This document shows positions 36,381-44,953 of a DNA stretch of 64,000 bases, in pieces. The position numbers and the translations under genes are program-made. Numbering within the stretch: the first letter of the stretch is position 1; every line of letters starts with the position of its first letter. Under the pieces are notes generated by a model. It was not told the DNA's origin and searched no databases. It saw nothing but the letters and a program-made list of their open reading frames with translations. Source of the stretch: an uncultured Lachnospiraceae bacterium (GTDB lineage: Bacteria > Bacillota > Clostridia > Lachnospirales > Lachnospiraceae); contig CAJTKK010000012.1 in NCBI GenBank assembly GCA_910576535.1, positions 43,804 to 107,803 on the forward strand. The letters are read 5' to 3'.

Positions 36381-37784
36381 TTAATCCTCTTCCTTCCCTT
36401 TTTCTTCCCCGCCGTTTCCTTCTTCCGGTTCCGGCTGTTTAATTTTTGTTACCAAAACACTTTGTATCATTTTATTTTCCACGGACAGAATCCTGAAATT
36501 ATAGCCTTCCACATCAATATCAAAGTCCTCGTTTTCTTCCGGGATCTTATCCAGTCTGGAAATCAGGAAACCGTTTAAGGTTTCAAACTCCTTCTCGTCA
36601 AACGAAATGGCAAAACGCTCTTCCAGTTCTTCTAAAGGAGTCTTTCCTTCTATAATATATTCGTCCGCATTGGCGGTAGCCTCAATGTGTTCTTCGTCTT
36701 CGTCATATTCATCCAGAATATTCCCGACAATTTCTTCCAAAATATCTTCCATGGCTAACAGCCCGGAAGTCTGCCCATATTCATCCACCACAATCACCAT
36801 CTGCGTCTTCGTTGACTGCATCATCTGGAACAGGGCGTCGATATTTTTTGTTTCCGGAATAAACACTGCCTCCCGCAACAGACCTTCCACTTCCTTTACC
36901 GGAAGATTGACATCTTCTTCCAAGGCATGGATACGCATAGCATCCCGCAGATGAAGAATGCCGATAATATGATCAATGTTTTCTTCATATACAGGAAAAC
37001 GGCTGTTATTGGCATCCAGCATAAAAGCTACCGCATCTTTCAGGGGCATATCCCCTTCCACGGCTACCATATGGTTCCGGTGGGTCATAATATCATGCGC
37101 TTCCTTATCGCCAAATTCAAAGATGTTCGTAATCATCTCCGCTTCCGTAGCTAACAGAACCCCTTGCTCATGCCCTTCGTTCACCATTGAAATAATTTCT
37201 TCTTCTGTCACATCCGTCAAACCGTCATCCACCTTCATGCCAAGCACACGGAGGATCCCATTTACGCTCACCGTTACCAGTCCGGTAAAAGGGGAAAGCA
37301 CGCGCATCACACAGTAAACCGGGTTAATGCACATATACGCCCATTTTTCCGGATACCGTGCCGCCATTTTCTTAGGCAGAAGCACACCGAAGGTCAGTAA
37401 TATGTAAGTCAGCGCCGCTACAGTAAGAATAAGCGTAACCGCGCTGGTAACCCCTGCCCCCATGGCTGCCGCCCAGACCGTCCCCGGCTTCACATAGGCA
37501 GCCACCAGCCGGCGCATCCCCCTGAGCCAGAGTCCAAGGTAAAAGCTGCCCATGACAATATTAATTAACGTCACGATGAGCTGTACCATATTGATATATT
37601 TTGCCGGATTTTCTATAATCTCTGCCAGCCTGCCGGATTTTTTATCATTTTCTTCTTTGACCCTTTTCTCAACATCCTTATAGTTCAAATTATTAATTGC
37701 TGAACCAAACCCATAAAAAAACATATCTGTCAATATAAGGGTTATAAATAAAATTATACTGGCAGTAGGCCCGCCATCGTCCAT
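36381..37784 (-). CDS. CNNM/CorC-type membrane protein with CBS domains
   Basis: A 467-residue protein. An N-terminal DUF21/CNNM membrane domain has four hydrophobic segments (residues 5-190). Two CBS domains follow, with VTEEEIISMVNEG before them and HLRDAMRIHAL and VVDEYGQTSGLLAMEDILEEIVG inside. A transporter-associated domain (FETLNGFLISRLDKIPEE) is at the end. The family is called HlyC/CorC or hemolysin-like; members act in divalent-cation, often magnesium, transport or efflux. yebC follows four bases downstream. Confidence 0.9.
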   Translation of the reverse strand: MDDGGPTASIILFITLILTDMFFYGFGSAINNLNYKDVEKRVKEENDKKSGRLAEIIENPAKYINMVQLIVTLINIVMGSFYLGLWLRGMRRLVAAYVKPGTVWAAAMGAGVTSAVTLILTVAALTYILLTFGVLLPKKMAARYPEKWAYMCINPVYCVMRVLSPFTGLVTVSVNGILRVLGMKVDDGLTDVTEEEIISMVNEGHEQGVLLATEAEMITNIFEFGDKEAHDIMTHRNHMVAVEGDMPLKDAVAFMLDANNSRFPVYEENIDHIIGILHLRDAMRIHALEEDVNLPVKEVEGLLREAVFIPETKNIDALFQMMQSTKTQMVIVVDEYGQTSGLLAMEDILEEIVGNILDEYDEDEEHIEATANADEYIIEGKTPLEELEERFAISFDEKEFETLNGFLISRLDKIPEENEDFDIDVEGYNFRILSVENKMIQSVLVTKIKQPEPEEGNGGEEKGKEED

Positions 37785-37941
37785 AATCCCATCTCCTTTT
37801 ATTCAAAAATAAATATAGACCCAAATAATCACAGTAACTATACCATCTTAGTTTCCATTCGTCAAGCAATCAGCAGGACAAACCATGAAATCCTAAGTTA
37901 CCTTCCGTCCCCGCATCCCTTAAAATATCACTTTCCAAAAA

Positions 37942-38002
37942 AGGCTCCCGCTTCCAGCCTGCCGCATTCCAACCGGATGCCGCATCCTGAAAACGGGAGC
38001 CT
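37942..38002. repeat. Long-loop inverted repeat upstream of the CNNM gene
   Basis: AGGCTCCCG (37942-37950) and CGGGAGCCT (37994-38002) flank a 43-base loop that contains two near copies of TGCCGCATTCC. This lies in the 284-base gap between mazF and the CNNM gene. A 65-codon minus-strand frame covers it but has no ribosome site. A core like the one at 63096-63109 is present. Confidence 0.5.
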
Positions 38003-38068
38003 GCCCCAGGCAATTCCTCGATATGCCGTTCCTGCTTTGAAAATGGATTCCCATGAACTGTAACCATC

Positions 38069-38425
38069 TTATGTATTATGGCAGAATACCCCTAATTCCA
38101 AGCTGATCAACAGCCCCTCGTTTACTTTATCCATAATCCCGCTGTCCAAATGGCATACTTTATCTTTCAGCCGTCTTTTGTCAATCGTCCTTAACTGCTC
38201 CAATAAAATAACCGAATCCTTGACCATATCGTATTCATCTGCATTCAATTCAATATGGGTAGGCAGTTTCGCCTTATTCAATTTAGAAGTAATAGCGGCG
38301 CAAATTACCGTTGGGCTGTGTTTATTCCCTACATCATTCTGGATAATCAGCACTGGCCGCACACCGCCTTGCTCCGAACCGATGACTGGCCTTAAATCCG
38401 CATAGTAAATATCTCCACGTTTCAT
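38069..38425 (-). CDS. Type II toxin mRNA interferase, MazF/EndoA (PemK) family
   Basis: A 118-residue sequence-specific endoribonuclease, very close in pattern to B. subtilis NdoA/EndoA: RGDIYYADLRPVIGSEQGGVRPVLIIQNDVGN, then TSKLNKAKLPTHIEL and LEQLRTIDKRRL. Residues implicated in catalysis (Arg after GGV, Thr in AAITSK) are present. In Bacilli the antitoxin EndoAI precedes it; here alr lies 67 bases upstream with no room for an antitoxin. GTG at 38434 is another possible start, but AAGGG is seven bases before the ATG at 38425. Confidence 0.93.
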   Translation of the reverse strand: MKRGDIYYADLRPVIGSEQGGVRPVLIIQNDVGNKHSPTVICAAITSKLNKAKLPTHIELNADEYDMVKDSVILLEQLRTIDKRRLKDKVCHLDSGIMDKVNEGLLISLELGVFCHNT

Positions 38426-38492
38426 TTTTCTCACCCTTCATTTAAACTTTTATGGCTAAATTATTGCCAGTTTATCTGAAGGTATTCAATTT

Positions 38493-39674
38493 CTATTCAA
38501 AATCCTGAAAATAATCCTTGGTTTCTCTTATTTTCCCTGATTTCAAATAAATCCGGGGTACCCTTTTCCCAATGCAGCAGGCCAGTTCATAGTGAAACCG
38601 TCCTGACAGTTCCCCCAATTCTTCCATTGTAATCTGTTCTTTTCCTTCTTTCCCTATTAAAGTTACCATATCCCCTTCCGCTGCATCAGGGATATCCGTA
38701 ACATCTATCATAAACTGATCCATACATATTCTCCCGGTTACCGGAGCCTTTTTCCCATGAACCAGAACATATCCTTTATTCGACAGCCCCCTTGGATAAC
38801 CGTCCCCATATCCTACCGGGACTGTAGCTATCCTTCTTTTTTCTTTGGCGGTATAAGTCCCCCCATAGCTTATTTCCGTTCCCGGCTCTACGTCTTTTAT
38901 ATAAATGATCCGGCTCTTTAATTCCATCACGGGTTTTAAGTCCGCCCCGTCCCTTGCCACCTCCGGGGAAGGCCATAACCCGTACATAGCAATCCCTGCA
39001 CGGACGGCATCCATATCCGCCTCTCTCAATTCTATGATTCCTGCGCTGTTGGAACAATGACAGACCGGGACTGCATATCCGGTTTCTTTTTCTATTTTCC
39101 CGGTAAAATCCTGGAATAACGCAAGCTGATGCCTTGCCGGGGCTTTCTCCTTTTCATCCGCCCTTGCAAAATGGGTAAAAATCCCTTCTATTTCTATTTC
39201 CGGTATACTCAGCGCCTTTTTTACAAACTCCATCCCTGTTTTATCCGGGCGGATGCCGATCCTCGACATGCCCGTGTCAATTTTAATATGAACCTTTGCA
39301 TTTTTCCCCGCCTCCCTGGAAGCCTGCGCCAGTTGCCCTAGCATATCATCCCGGAAAACAGTAACCCTGATATCTTTTTCTATCATTTCTTTATAGCTGC
39401 AAGGAAATACATAACCTAAGACCAACAACGGTTTTCTAATCCCCGCAGCCCTTAAAATCAGGGCTTCCTCTGCCGTAGCGGCAGCAAACCCATAAATATA
39501 ATCAAGCGGTTCTAATTCCTTCGCTACCGGGACAGCGCCATGCCCATACCCATCCATCTTGATAACCCCTATTACCTTTGTTCCTTCTGACAGCCTGGAC
39601 TGCATCCCATCCATATTAAAACGGACTGCATCCAGGTCAATGGTTGCATATATTCTGCTGTATCTTTCTATCAT
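38493..39674 (-). CDS. alr: Alanine racemase
   Basis: A 393-residue PLP enzyme that interconverts L- and D-alanine for peptidoglycan. The N-terminal barrel carries the PLP lysine Lys39 in VIKMDGYGHGA, and the C-terminal domain has the second catalytic tyrosine in EISYGGTYTAKEK. GIAMYGLWPS and GRICMDQFMIDVT are intact. The length is normal. It lies in the order nnr-alr-mazF, common in Clostridia, and may be translated with mazF. Confidence 0.96.
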   Translation of the reverse strand: MIERYSRIYATIDLDAVRFNMDGMQSRLSEGTKVIGVIKMDGYGHGAVPVAKELEPLDYIYGFAAATAEEALILRAAGIRKPLLVLGYVFPCSYKEMIEKDIRVTVFRDDMLGQLAQASREAGKNAKVHIKIDTGMSRIGIRPDKTGMEFVKKALSIPEIEIEGIFTHFARADEKEKAPARHQLALFQDFTGKIEKETGYAVPVCHCSNSAGIIELREADMDAVRAGIAMYGLWPSPEVARDGADLKPVMELKSRIIYIKDVEPGTEISYGGTYTAKEKRRIATVPVGYGDGYPRGLSNKGYVLVHGKKAPVTGRICMDQFMIDVTDIPDAAEGDMVTLIGKEGKEQITMEELGELSGRFHYELACCIGKRVPRIYLKSGKIRETKDYFQDFE

Positions 39675-39734
39675 TTCATACCTTGCCTTTCTATACCGGT
39701 CATCTTTCCCGCTTTCCCGCCATTTGCCCTTGCA

Positions 39735-41282
39735 TCATCCGTTCCCCTGTTTCGTAATGCTTCCAAGACAGTTGATCACATCCCCGGCCATCAGTGCATA
39801 TTTCCCTTTTTCCCCTGCCGCCAAATCCCCTGCCAATCCATGAATATATACTCCCAGGACAGCAGCTTTCCCGGCTTCCATCCCTTGCGACAGAAGGCCT
39901 CCTATCACTCCTGCAAGCACATCTCCCATTCCTGCCGTAGCCATACCGTCATTTCCGGCGGTATTCCAATAAATTTCCATCCCCTTTGGCGTCGCCACTG
40001 CAGTTCCCGCATCCTTGCATACAGCCACACAGCCATACGTTTTTGCCATTTCCTTCACCCGATGAAAAATGTCCTTTTTGGCTTCATCCAGCAGGCAGCC
40101 ATAAAGCCTGGAAAATTCTGCCAGATGGGGGGTCAGGACAGTATTTTGAACCCTTTTTCCCCTCTCTGCCAGCAATTCCTTCAGCTTATGGCTCTCTGCC
40201 AGCATATTCAGCCCATCCGCATCTATGACAAGAGGCTTTTCTCCGCCGGTTATGACTTGCTCTAAAAGCGCATAGGACTCCATGCCCTTCCCTATGCCAG
40301 GCCCAATCACTATACAATCCGCCCATTCCATTTCTTTTTCCAATAGTTTATGCAGTTCTTCCAGAGTTTCCCCTGTTTCCTCATGCTTTATCCGGTAAGG
40401 GGAAAGAAGAGCCTCGGGAATATTCGCCTGGACAATGATCCTGTTTTCCTCCGGCGTCATGATTTTTACCATGCCCGCCCCCATCCGGTAGACGCTTTTT
40501 GCACATAGTTCACAGGCGCCGCTCATATTCACATTTCCGGCAATCACTAAAACTTTCCCAAAAGAACCTTTATTTCCTCCCCCATACCTTTTTGGCATCC
40601 TTTCATCTGCCGCCCCGGACAGAGTATAGACTTCAGGAGGACACCCCAAAAAGCTCTCCGGCGTAATCCCAATGTTCCTGCAGATAACTTCCCCTGCATA
40701 CTGCCGTCCCGGGTATCTCCAATGCCCTATCTTTTCAAATGCGAATGTTACCGTAAGATCCGCCTGTACCGCCTCCCCCATCACTTCCCCACTGTCCGTA
40801 TGGATGCCGGAAGGCATATCTATAGAGCAGATAAACGCGTTTCTTTTATTCATTTGCCGGACAGCCTCCGCAAACTCTCCTTCCAGTTTCCGGGAAAGCC
40901 CGATCCCGAATAACGCATCCACTATAATATCATATTCCTTATTTTCTATTTTGCTTTGCAGAAAATATCCATATTTCTCCACTATTTCCAATTGTGTTTT
41001 TGTCTCCCCGCTGCATCTTTCCCGGTCACCGATGAGGCAAAAATCCACATCAAAGCCATCCTGCCCCAGCATCCTTCCCAAAGCAATGCCATCCCCGCCG
41101 TTATTTCCGCATCCCGCTACAATTAATACCCGTTCCTTCCCTGCCGGAAATCTCGCCCTGATTTCTTCTGCGGCAGACATAGCCGCCCGCTCCATAAGAG
41201 CTACGGAAGGCACCCCGAAATATTCTATTGTATTCCGGTCATACTCTTTCATTTCTTTTGAAGAAACTAAATATTTTTTCAT
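39735..41282 (-). CDS. nnr: Bifunctional NAD(P)H-hydrate repair enzyme (epimerase + ADP-dependent dehydratase)
   Basis: A 515-residue fusion of the YjeF N-terminal epimerase (residues about 1-210, with GCGNNGGDGIALGRML and SIDMPSGIHTDSG) and a ribokinase-like ADP-dependent dehydratase (residues about 230-515, with NTAGNDGMATAGMGDVLAGV). Together they repair hydrated NAD(P)H. The start is uncertain: ATG 41282 gives the usual N-terminus, a GTG six bases upstream has a closer AAGGA, and a third ATG lies 15 codons upstream. alr follows 60 bases downstream. Confidence 0.92.
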   Translation of the reverse strand: MKKYLVSSKEMKEYDRNTIEYFGVPSVALMERAAMSAAEEIRARFPAGKERVLIVAGCGNNGGDGIALGRMLGQDGFDVDFCLIGDRERCSGETKTQLEIVEKYGYFLQSKIENKEYDIIVDALFGIGLSRKLEGEFAEAVRQMNKRNAFICSIDMPSGIHTDSGEVMGEAVQADLTVTFAFEKIGHWRYPGRQYAGEVICRNIGITPESFLGCPPEVYTLSGAADERMPKRYGGGNKGSFGKVLVIAGNVNMSGACELCAKSVYRMGAGMVKIMTPEENRIIVQANIPEALLSPYRIKHEETGETLEELHKLLEKEMEWADCIVIGPGIGKGMESYALLEQVITGGEKPLVIDADGLNMLAESHKLKELLAERGKRVQNTVLTPHLAEFSRLYGCLLDEAKKDIFHRVKEMAKTYGCVAVCKDAGTAVATPKGMEIYWNTAGNDGMATAGMGDVLAGVIGGLLSQGMEAGKAAVLGVYIHGLAGDLAAGEKGKYALMAGDVINCLGSITKQGNG

Positions 41283-41367
41283 CCGCACATTTTTTCCTTT
41301 CCTTTTCATTTCGCGTAAAATGCGCATCCCCAGTCAACTTTCCCGCCATCATGCCCAACGATTTAAA

Positions 41368-41396
41368 AATACGCCAAAACTCCGTTTCGGCGTATT
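41368..41396 (-). terminator. Intrinsic terminator after the coiled-coil gene
   Basis: On the minus strand AATACGCCGAAAC pairs with GTTTTGGCGTATT (one G-U wobble) around GGA, followed by TTTAAAT. It separates the rex/coiled-coil transcript from nnr. Confidence 0.75.
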
Positions 41397-41415
41397 CCAT
41401 CCATTTCTGCTCTTT

Positions 41416-42108
41416 TTATCCTTTTTTCGCCGCAATCCCTTTTTGGATAGCAGCGTCTCTTTTTCTCGCTGCCTTCTCAGCCCTGGCCTTTCTCCGCTCT
41501 CCAGGGTTATATTTTATATCAAATATCTCTATTACTTCCGCGCCAAAAATATCATGCATGTAAGAATATAAATCAAAAACCGCCTTTTCGCTTTCATCCT
41601 TGCGGATCAGTTTCTTCTTAATCTCAATCCTTATATCCTTAACCCAACGGTCAATTCCGTCAATTTCCCTTGTGTTTTCCGCAATTCTTTTATAGCAGAT
41701 ATCCATCGTCGCAAGCATCAGCTTATAATTGATCCGTGCAATCTCTTCCGGCAGCAGCCTAAGCTCCCTGGCATAATCCTCCAGCTTTTCATTGCACTCA
41801 TTAATCAGCCGTCTGTTGTCCTCCATCCTTTTTTCGGAAGCTGCATCAGGGTTGCCTCCTGTGGAATCCGCCAGCTCCATGATTTCCGTCATCAGCCTCT
41901 TCTTCAGCTTCCTGATTTCCTTGGACTCTGTATTTAACTTCCCCTGCTTTCGAATCAGTTCATTCAACTGATCCTCCCCACGCCGCACTTCCGCCGGTAT
42001 CTCAGTCTGCGCCTGGGTAAAAAGCTGGTGCCATTTATTGTCTAATGTCAGCAGGGGGATATTCTTCCCTGCCAATGCCTCCCTGAATGTATTCTCTGAA
42101 CGTGCCAT
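41416..42108 (-). CDS. Coiled-coil protein, function unknown
   Basis: A 230-residue soluble protein, highly charged and helical, with two coiled-coil stretches (residues about 45-80 and 85-125) and a basic C-terminus rich in Lys and Arg. There is no signal peptide or membrane helix. I recognise no named family. It lies 38 bases after rex on the same strand and is ended by a terminator, so it is probably co-transcribed with rex. Confidence 0.75.
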   Translation of the reverse strand: MARSENTFREALAGKNIPLLTLDNKWHQLFTQAQTEIPAEVRRGEDQLNELIRKQGKLNTESKEIRKLKKRLMTEIMELADSTGGNPDAASEKRMEDNRRLINECNEKLEDYARELRLLPEEIARINYKLMLATMDICYKRIAENTREIDGIDRWVKDIRIEIKKKLIRKDESEKAVFDLYSYMHDIFGAEVIEIFDIKYNPGERRKARAEKAARKRDAAIQKGIAAKKG

Positions 42109-42146
42109 AATACCCTCACCTCTGTCATTACACGGCCATCATTGGC

Positions 42147-42785
42147 CTATTTGTCATTCTGGAATCTGCTAATATTATAAGACAGCTTCATCAGGCTGTC
42201 GGACAGATGGACATTTTCTACCTGTACCCCCTCCGGCACCTTCAAATCCACATGGGCGAAATTCCAGATCCCTTTAATGCCATACCGGATCAGCTCTTCC
42301 GCAACCCCTGCCGCTTCTCCCTTCGGTATCGTCAGCACTGCGATATCAATATTGTTCTCCGGTACAAACCGCTCCATGGACTCCATAGGCTGTACTTCAA
42401 TTCCCCTTATTTTTCTTCCGTAGAGTTTCGGATTATTGTCAAAAATACCTTTGCATAAAAACCCGCGGCGTTCAAAATTCATATAATTCGCAAGCGCCTG
42501 TCCCAGATTCCCCGCCCCTATGATAATCAGGTTATGTTTCCGGTCAATCCCAAGAATCCTTCCGATTTCCTCATAAAGAAACTCCACATTATATCCATAT
42601 CCTTGCTGCCCGAAACCGCCGAAATTATTTAGATCTTGCCTGATCTGCGAAGCGGTGACCTGCATAATATCGCTCAGTTCCTGCGAAGATACCCGTTCAA
42701 TCCCCTCATCTTTCAGTTCACCCAGATATCTGAAATATCGCGGCAGGCGTCCAATAACCGCCTGTGAAATTTCCTTTTCTTCCAC
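42147..42785 (-). CDS. rex: Redox-sensing transcriptional repressor Rex
   Basis: A 212-residue dimeric repressor that senses the NADH/NAD ratio. The N-terminal winged helix (residues 1-80) contains RVSSQELSDIMQVTASQIRQDLNNFGGFG, typical of Rex, followed by the Rossmann motif IIIGAGNLGQALANY and a C-terminal dimer helix. In Clostridia Rex controls fermentation and NADH-using genes. The start is GTG at 42785, with AGGGGG seven bases upstream. A consensus promoter and a Rex-like operator lie just before the start, suggesting autoregulation. Confidence 0.95.
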   Translation of the reverse strand: MEEKEISQAVIGRLPRYFRYLGELKDEGIERVSSQELSDIMQVTASQIRQDLNNFGGFGQQGYGYNVEFLYEEIGRILGIDRKHNLIIIGAGNLGQALANYMNFERRGFLCKGIFDNNPKLYGRKIRGIEVQPMESMERFVPENNIDIAVLTIPKGEAAGVAEELIRYGIKGIWNFAHVDLKVPEGVQVENVHLSDSLMKLSYNISRFQNDK

Positions 42786-42816
42786 GGTGCTGCCCCCTAT
42801 ATTAGTATTCTTTATT

Positions 42817-42845
42817 ATTATATAAGACTGTTAAAATAATGTCAA
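42817..42845 (-). promoter_or_regulatory. rex promoter with overlapping Rex-like operator
   Basis: Minus strand: TTGACA (42845-42840), a 17-base spacer and TATAAT (42822-42817), a perfect sigma-A promoter. Bases 42828-42845, overlapping the -35, read TTGACATTATTTTAACAG and match the Rex consensus TTGTTAA-N4-TTAACAA at 10 of 14 positions. The promoter is very likely; operator function is inferred. Confidence 0.75.
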
Positions 42846-42863
42846 ATAGATGTTCCGCTCTTA

Positions 42864-42892
42864 TTGACAGCGTCTCCCTCACTATGTACAAT
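42864..42892 (+). promoter_or_regulatory. Promoter of the ABC-F gene
   Basis: TTGACA at 42864-42869, a 17-base spacer and TACAAT at 42887-42892. It is 18 bases from the divergent rex -35, so a repressor bound at the rex operator could affect both. Confidence 0.8.
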
Positions 42893-42937
42893 GGAGGGAA
42901 ACGCCTTAAGGCTATCTTTTGTTTGGAGGAAAAAAGA

Positions 42938-44860
42938 ATGATACTGTCATGCCAGAATATTTGCAAATCATTCAATGAAAAAAGTATATTAAAGAATGTT
43001 TCTTTTCATATAGAAGACCAGGATAAAGCCGCCATTGTCGGCATAAACGGGGCGGGGAAAACCACCCTGCTGCGCATTATCGTCGGCGAAATGGACGCAG
43101 ATGAAGGAAATATAACGTTCTCCAAGAATAAAAGCTTCGGTTATCTCGCCCAGCATCAATCCGTTGACAGCAGCCGTACCATTTATGATGAACTGCTTAC
43201 TGTCAAGCAGGACATCATTAACCTGGAAACCCGCATCCGGAAAACAGAACAGGAAATGAAGACCGTTTCCGGCCAAGAACTGGAACAGCTTATGAATACC
43301 TATTCCATGCTCACCCACCAGTTTGAATCAAACGGCGGTTATACTTACCGCAGCGAGCTGACCGGTGTTTTAAAAGGGCTTGGTTTTCCGGAAGAAGATT
43401 TTTCAAAATCTATTTCCACACTCTCCGGCGGGCAAAAAACCAGGGTAGCCCTTGGAAAGCTGCTGCTTTTAAAACCGGACCTGATTATGTTGGATGAGCC
43501 TACCAACCATCTGGATATGTCCTCCATTACTTGGCTGGAAACTTATCTTTTAAACTATAAGGGAGCTGTCGTCATTGTTTCCCATGACCGCTATTTTTTA
43601 GACCGGATTTCCAATAAAATTATAGAAATCGACCAGACGAAGGCTACTGTCTTTTCCGGCAACTACAGCAATTATGCCATCAAAAAAGAGGCTCTGCGCA
43701 CCGCCCAGTTAAAAGCATATATGAACCAGCAGCAGGAAATTAAACATCAGGAAGAAGTCATCGCCAAGCTCAAATCCTTTAATAGGGAAAAATCCATCAA
43801 ACGGGCAGAAAGCCGTGAAAAAATGCTGGAAAAAATAGAACGCCTGGAAAAGCCCACGCAGGCGCGTGCCGATATGCACATCTCTTTGGAACCAAAATAT
43901 ATCAGCGGCAATGACGTCCTTTCCATGGAAGGCCTGTCCAAATCCTTTGGCTCCCTGAAGCTGTTTGAAAATATCAGTTTTCAACTGAAAAAAGGAGAAC
44001 ATGTAGCAATTATCGGAGACAACGGAACCGGAAAAACCACCATCCTGAAAATAATCAACGGGCTGCTTGCCCCGGACAGCGGCATTATCCGCCTTGGGAC
44101 TAACGTCCACATAGGTTATTACGACCAGGAGCATCATGTCCTTCATATGGAAAAAACTTTGTTTGAAGAAATCTCCGATGATTACCCTAATCTGACAAAT
44201 ACGGAAATCCGCAATACTCTTGCCGCCTTCCTATTTACAGGGGACGATGTATTCAAGCTTATTGGGGATATCAGCGGCGGCGAACGGGGAAGAGTTTCCC
44301 TTGCCAAACTGATGCTGTCGGAATCGAACTTCCTTATTCTTGACGAGCCTACCAACCATTTGGATATTTCCTCCAAAGAAATTCTGGAGGATGCCTTAAA
44401 CAATTATACGGGAACAGTCCTCTATGTTTCCCATGACCGCTATTTCATCAACCGGACAGCCAGCCGCATCCTGGACTTATCCGGCAATACCTTAACAAAC
44501 TACCTTGGCAATTACGACTACTATCTGGAAAAGAAACAGGAAAGCATTGCTGCTTCTCTATCAGCAGATACCGCCGCCGTCTCTCATGCCGAGGAAAACA
44601 GCTCCGCTGCAAAACTTAGCTGGAAAGAGCAAAAAGAGCAGCAGGCAAGACAGCGGAAAAAAGAAAACGAAATCAAACGGATTGAAGAACGGATCGAGAT
44701 GCTGGAAAACAAAGATGGGGAAATAGACAGTCAAATGGCAAGGCCTGACGTCTGCACGAATGTGGCCAGGCTTCAGGAGCTATCCAAAGAAAAAGACAGC
44801 ATTCATGCCGAGCTTGACAGCCTTATGGAGCGATGGGAAGCCCTGGAATCGGAATCATAA
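42938..44860 (+). CDS. ABC-F family ATPase, YdiF-like
   Basis: A 640-residue soluble protein with two ABC ATPase domains and no membrane domain. First domain: VGINGAGKTTLL and LSGGQKTRVALGKLLLLKPD. Second domain: GDNGTGKTTILK and ISGGERGRVSLAKLML. Both have LDEPTNHLD Walker B motifs. The linker is about 80 residues, and a C-terminal coiled coil (residues about 545-640) follows. ABC-F proteins bind the ribosome E site; the sequence resembles B. subtilis YdiF, a non-resistance type, more than antibiotic-resistance proteins. The start is fixed by GGAGGA at 42925-42930. It has its own promoter, and a shared hairpin follows. Confidence 0.92.
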   Translation: MILSCQNICKSFNEKSILKNVSFHIEDQDKAAIVGINGAGKTTLLRIIVGEMDADEGNITFSKNKSFGYLAQHQSVDSSRTIYDELLTVKQDIINLETRIRKTEQEMKTVSGQELEQLMNTYSMLTHQFESNGGYTYRSELTGVLKGLGFPEEDFSKSISTLSGGQKTRVALGKLLLLKPDLIMLDEPTNHLDMSSITWLETYLLNYKGAVVIVSHDRYFLDRISNKIIEIDQTKATVFSGNYSNYAIKKEALRTAQLKAYMNQQQEIKHQEEVIAKLKSFNREKSIKRAESREKMLEKIERLEKPTQARADMHISLEPKYISGNDVLSMEGLSKSFGSLKLFENISFQLKKGEHVAIIGDNGTGKTTILKIINGLLAPDSGIIRLGTNVHIGYYDQEHHVLHMEKTLFEEISDDYPNLTNTEIRNTLAAFLFTGDDVFKLIGDISGGERGRVSLAKLMLSESNFLILDEPTNHLDISSKEILEDALNNYTGTVLYVSHDRYFINRTASRILDLSGNTLTNYLGNYDYYLEKKQESIAASLSADTAAVSHAEENSSAAKLSWKEQKEQQARQRKKENEIKRIEERIEMLENKDGEIDSQMARPDVCTNVARLQELSKEKDSIHAELDSLMERWEALESES

Positions 44861-44882
44861 CCCCATTACCTTCCCGGCAAAA

Positions 44883-44916
44883 ACCAGGGGACGCCCGCAC
44901 TGCGGCGTCCCCTGGT
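44883..44916 (-). terminator. Intrinsic terminator after icd (may also end the ABC-F transcript)
   Basis: ACCAGGGGACGCC (44883-44895) pairs with GGCGTCCCCTGGT (44904-44916). On the minus strand it is followed by TTTTTGCC, so icd is the main client. The convergent plus-strand gene ends at 44860, just before it. Confidence 0.85.
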
Positions 44917-44953
44917 AAAGCACAGCCATCTGATTTACCTTACGCGGTAAGAC

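Noticed and set aside
37870..38067. A 65-codon minus-strand ORF between mazF and the CNNM gene
   Set aside because: It has no ribosome site, and it is spanned by a GC-rich inverted repeat; more likely noncoding.
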